Source of the DNA: Roseococcus microcysteis
GTDB taxonomy: Bacteria > Pseudomonadota > Alphaproteobacteria > Acetobacterales > Acetobacteraceae
Assembly (NCBI RefSeq): GCF_014764365.1
Contig: NZ_CP061718.1
Coordinates: forward strand, 4,108,501 to 4,172,500
Direction: 5' to 3'
Length of the DNA: 64,000 nt
Shown: positions 63,818 to 64,000 of the stretch, piece after piece
Position numbering within the stretch: position 1 is the stretch's first letter
Layout: every line of letters begins with the position of its first letter
Notes under the pieces: model-generated
Database searches by the model: none
Told to the model about the DNA's origin: nothing
Seen by the model: the letters and a program-made list of their open reading frames with translations, nothing else
Translations under genes and position numbers: made by a program

Positions 63818-64000
63818 GGCGCCCATCGCCGTCTGCGTCATCGCCCATGCCCACCCCGCCTTCACCAAGGGCGGCGGCGAGATGGCGGCCTGGCGCGAAT
63901 GCGCCACGCTGCGCGCGGCGGGCCACCGCGCCATCCTGGTCGCGGCGGCCGAGATGGGCCCCGCCGCCCCGGGCGGGCGCCTGCTGCGCCACGCCCCGGA
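63810..64000 (+). CDS. Glycosyltransferase N-terminus (partial)
   Basis: The first 63 residues are seen before the window ends. IAVCVIAHAHPAFTKGGGEM followed by AAWRECATLRAAGHRAILVA is the typical GT-B (GT4-like) acceptor-domain start with a Gly-rich loop. The 8-bp overlap with the preceding gene shows co-translation. Confidence 0.65.
   Translation, partial: MPEAPIAVCVIAHAHPAFTKGGGEMAAWRECATLRAAGHRAILVAAAEMGPAAPGGRLLRHAP

Overview
The window is GC-rich (roughly 70 percent by eye), densely packed, and reads as a chromosomal segment of an alphaproteobacterium, most likely a motile Acetobacteraceae (Roseomonas-like). Supporting signs are the Caulobacter-type flagellar gene order (flgI with divergent fliX, flgFGAH divergent from fliLM, flgBC-fliE-fliQR-flhB followed by a CckA-like kinase), a one-cysteine DksA, several Bug/tripartite tricarboxylate (TTT) receptors, and a recA to alaS neighbourhood like that of Caulobacter. 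I found no tRNA, rRNA, CRISPR array, insertion sequence or prophage.

Layout. 1-2551: hisG (cut by the window edge), murA, dcd and a small gene, all on the minus strand. 2675-4017: an orphan lower-GC gene and a class II aldolase. 4099-8138: a tight five-gene operon (RibD-like reductase, dehydrogenase-like protein, PTPS paralogue, GT4 glycosyltransferase, methyltransferase). It starts 14 nt after the flgI-flgJ-flgN operon (8153-9943) and is the best candidate for an undescribed pathway. 10146-11089: fliX and dksA. 11238-13679: a GMC oxidoreductase and a methyltransferase-like gene. 13863-17174: flgF-flgG-flgA-flgH, divergent from 17384-24042: fliL, fliM, a DUF6468-like gene, motE, cheY, cheZ and a 1018-residue periplasmic protein. 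24072-25643: speD-speE with an unusual leader. 26008-34276: a solute-binding protein, SDR, a chemoreceptor with a PilZ domain, a SAF-domain oxidoreductase, an orphan Bug receptor, a TauD-type dioxygenase and an AbrB-like gene with octamer repeats. 34344-37345: a complete TTT transporter. 37438-41045: gltX and comEC. 41098-47204: a second flagellar export block, with fliP-fliO on the minus strand and flgB to the CckA-like kinase on the plus strand. 47321-53688: recA, an HpxY/HpxZ-like pair, another Bug receptor and alaS. 53764-59029: a small membrane protein and a stress-type set (NDH-2, Mn catalase, SPW protein; divergent SDR and patatin). 59164-64000: two tandem paralogous unknown genes and the start of a probable glycan locus.

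Regulation visible in the sequence. There are sigma-54 type -24/-12 promoters before flgI, flgF and fliL, with a shared inverted repeat (CGGCA-N5-TGCCG) beside them. Two EcfG-like promoters lie back to back at 56749-56813. A pseudoknot-capable leader and a 28-codon ORF precede speD. Tandem octamers precede the AbrB-like gene. Intergenic hairpin families occur at ends of genes.

Quality caution. Four genes (murA, flgI, comEC and the 61611-63817 gene) are each broken by one missing base in a run of five to seven G/C, and the patatin gene may be a fifth case. Since murA is essential, these look like consensus errors rather than real pseudogenes.
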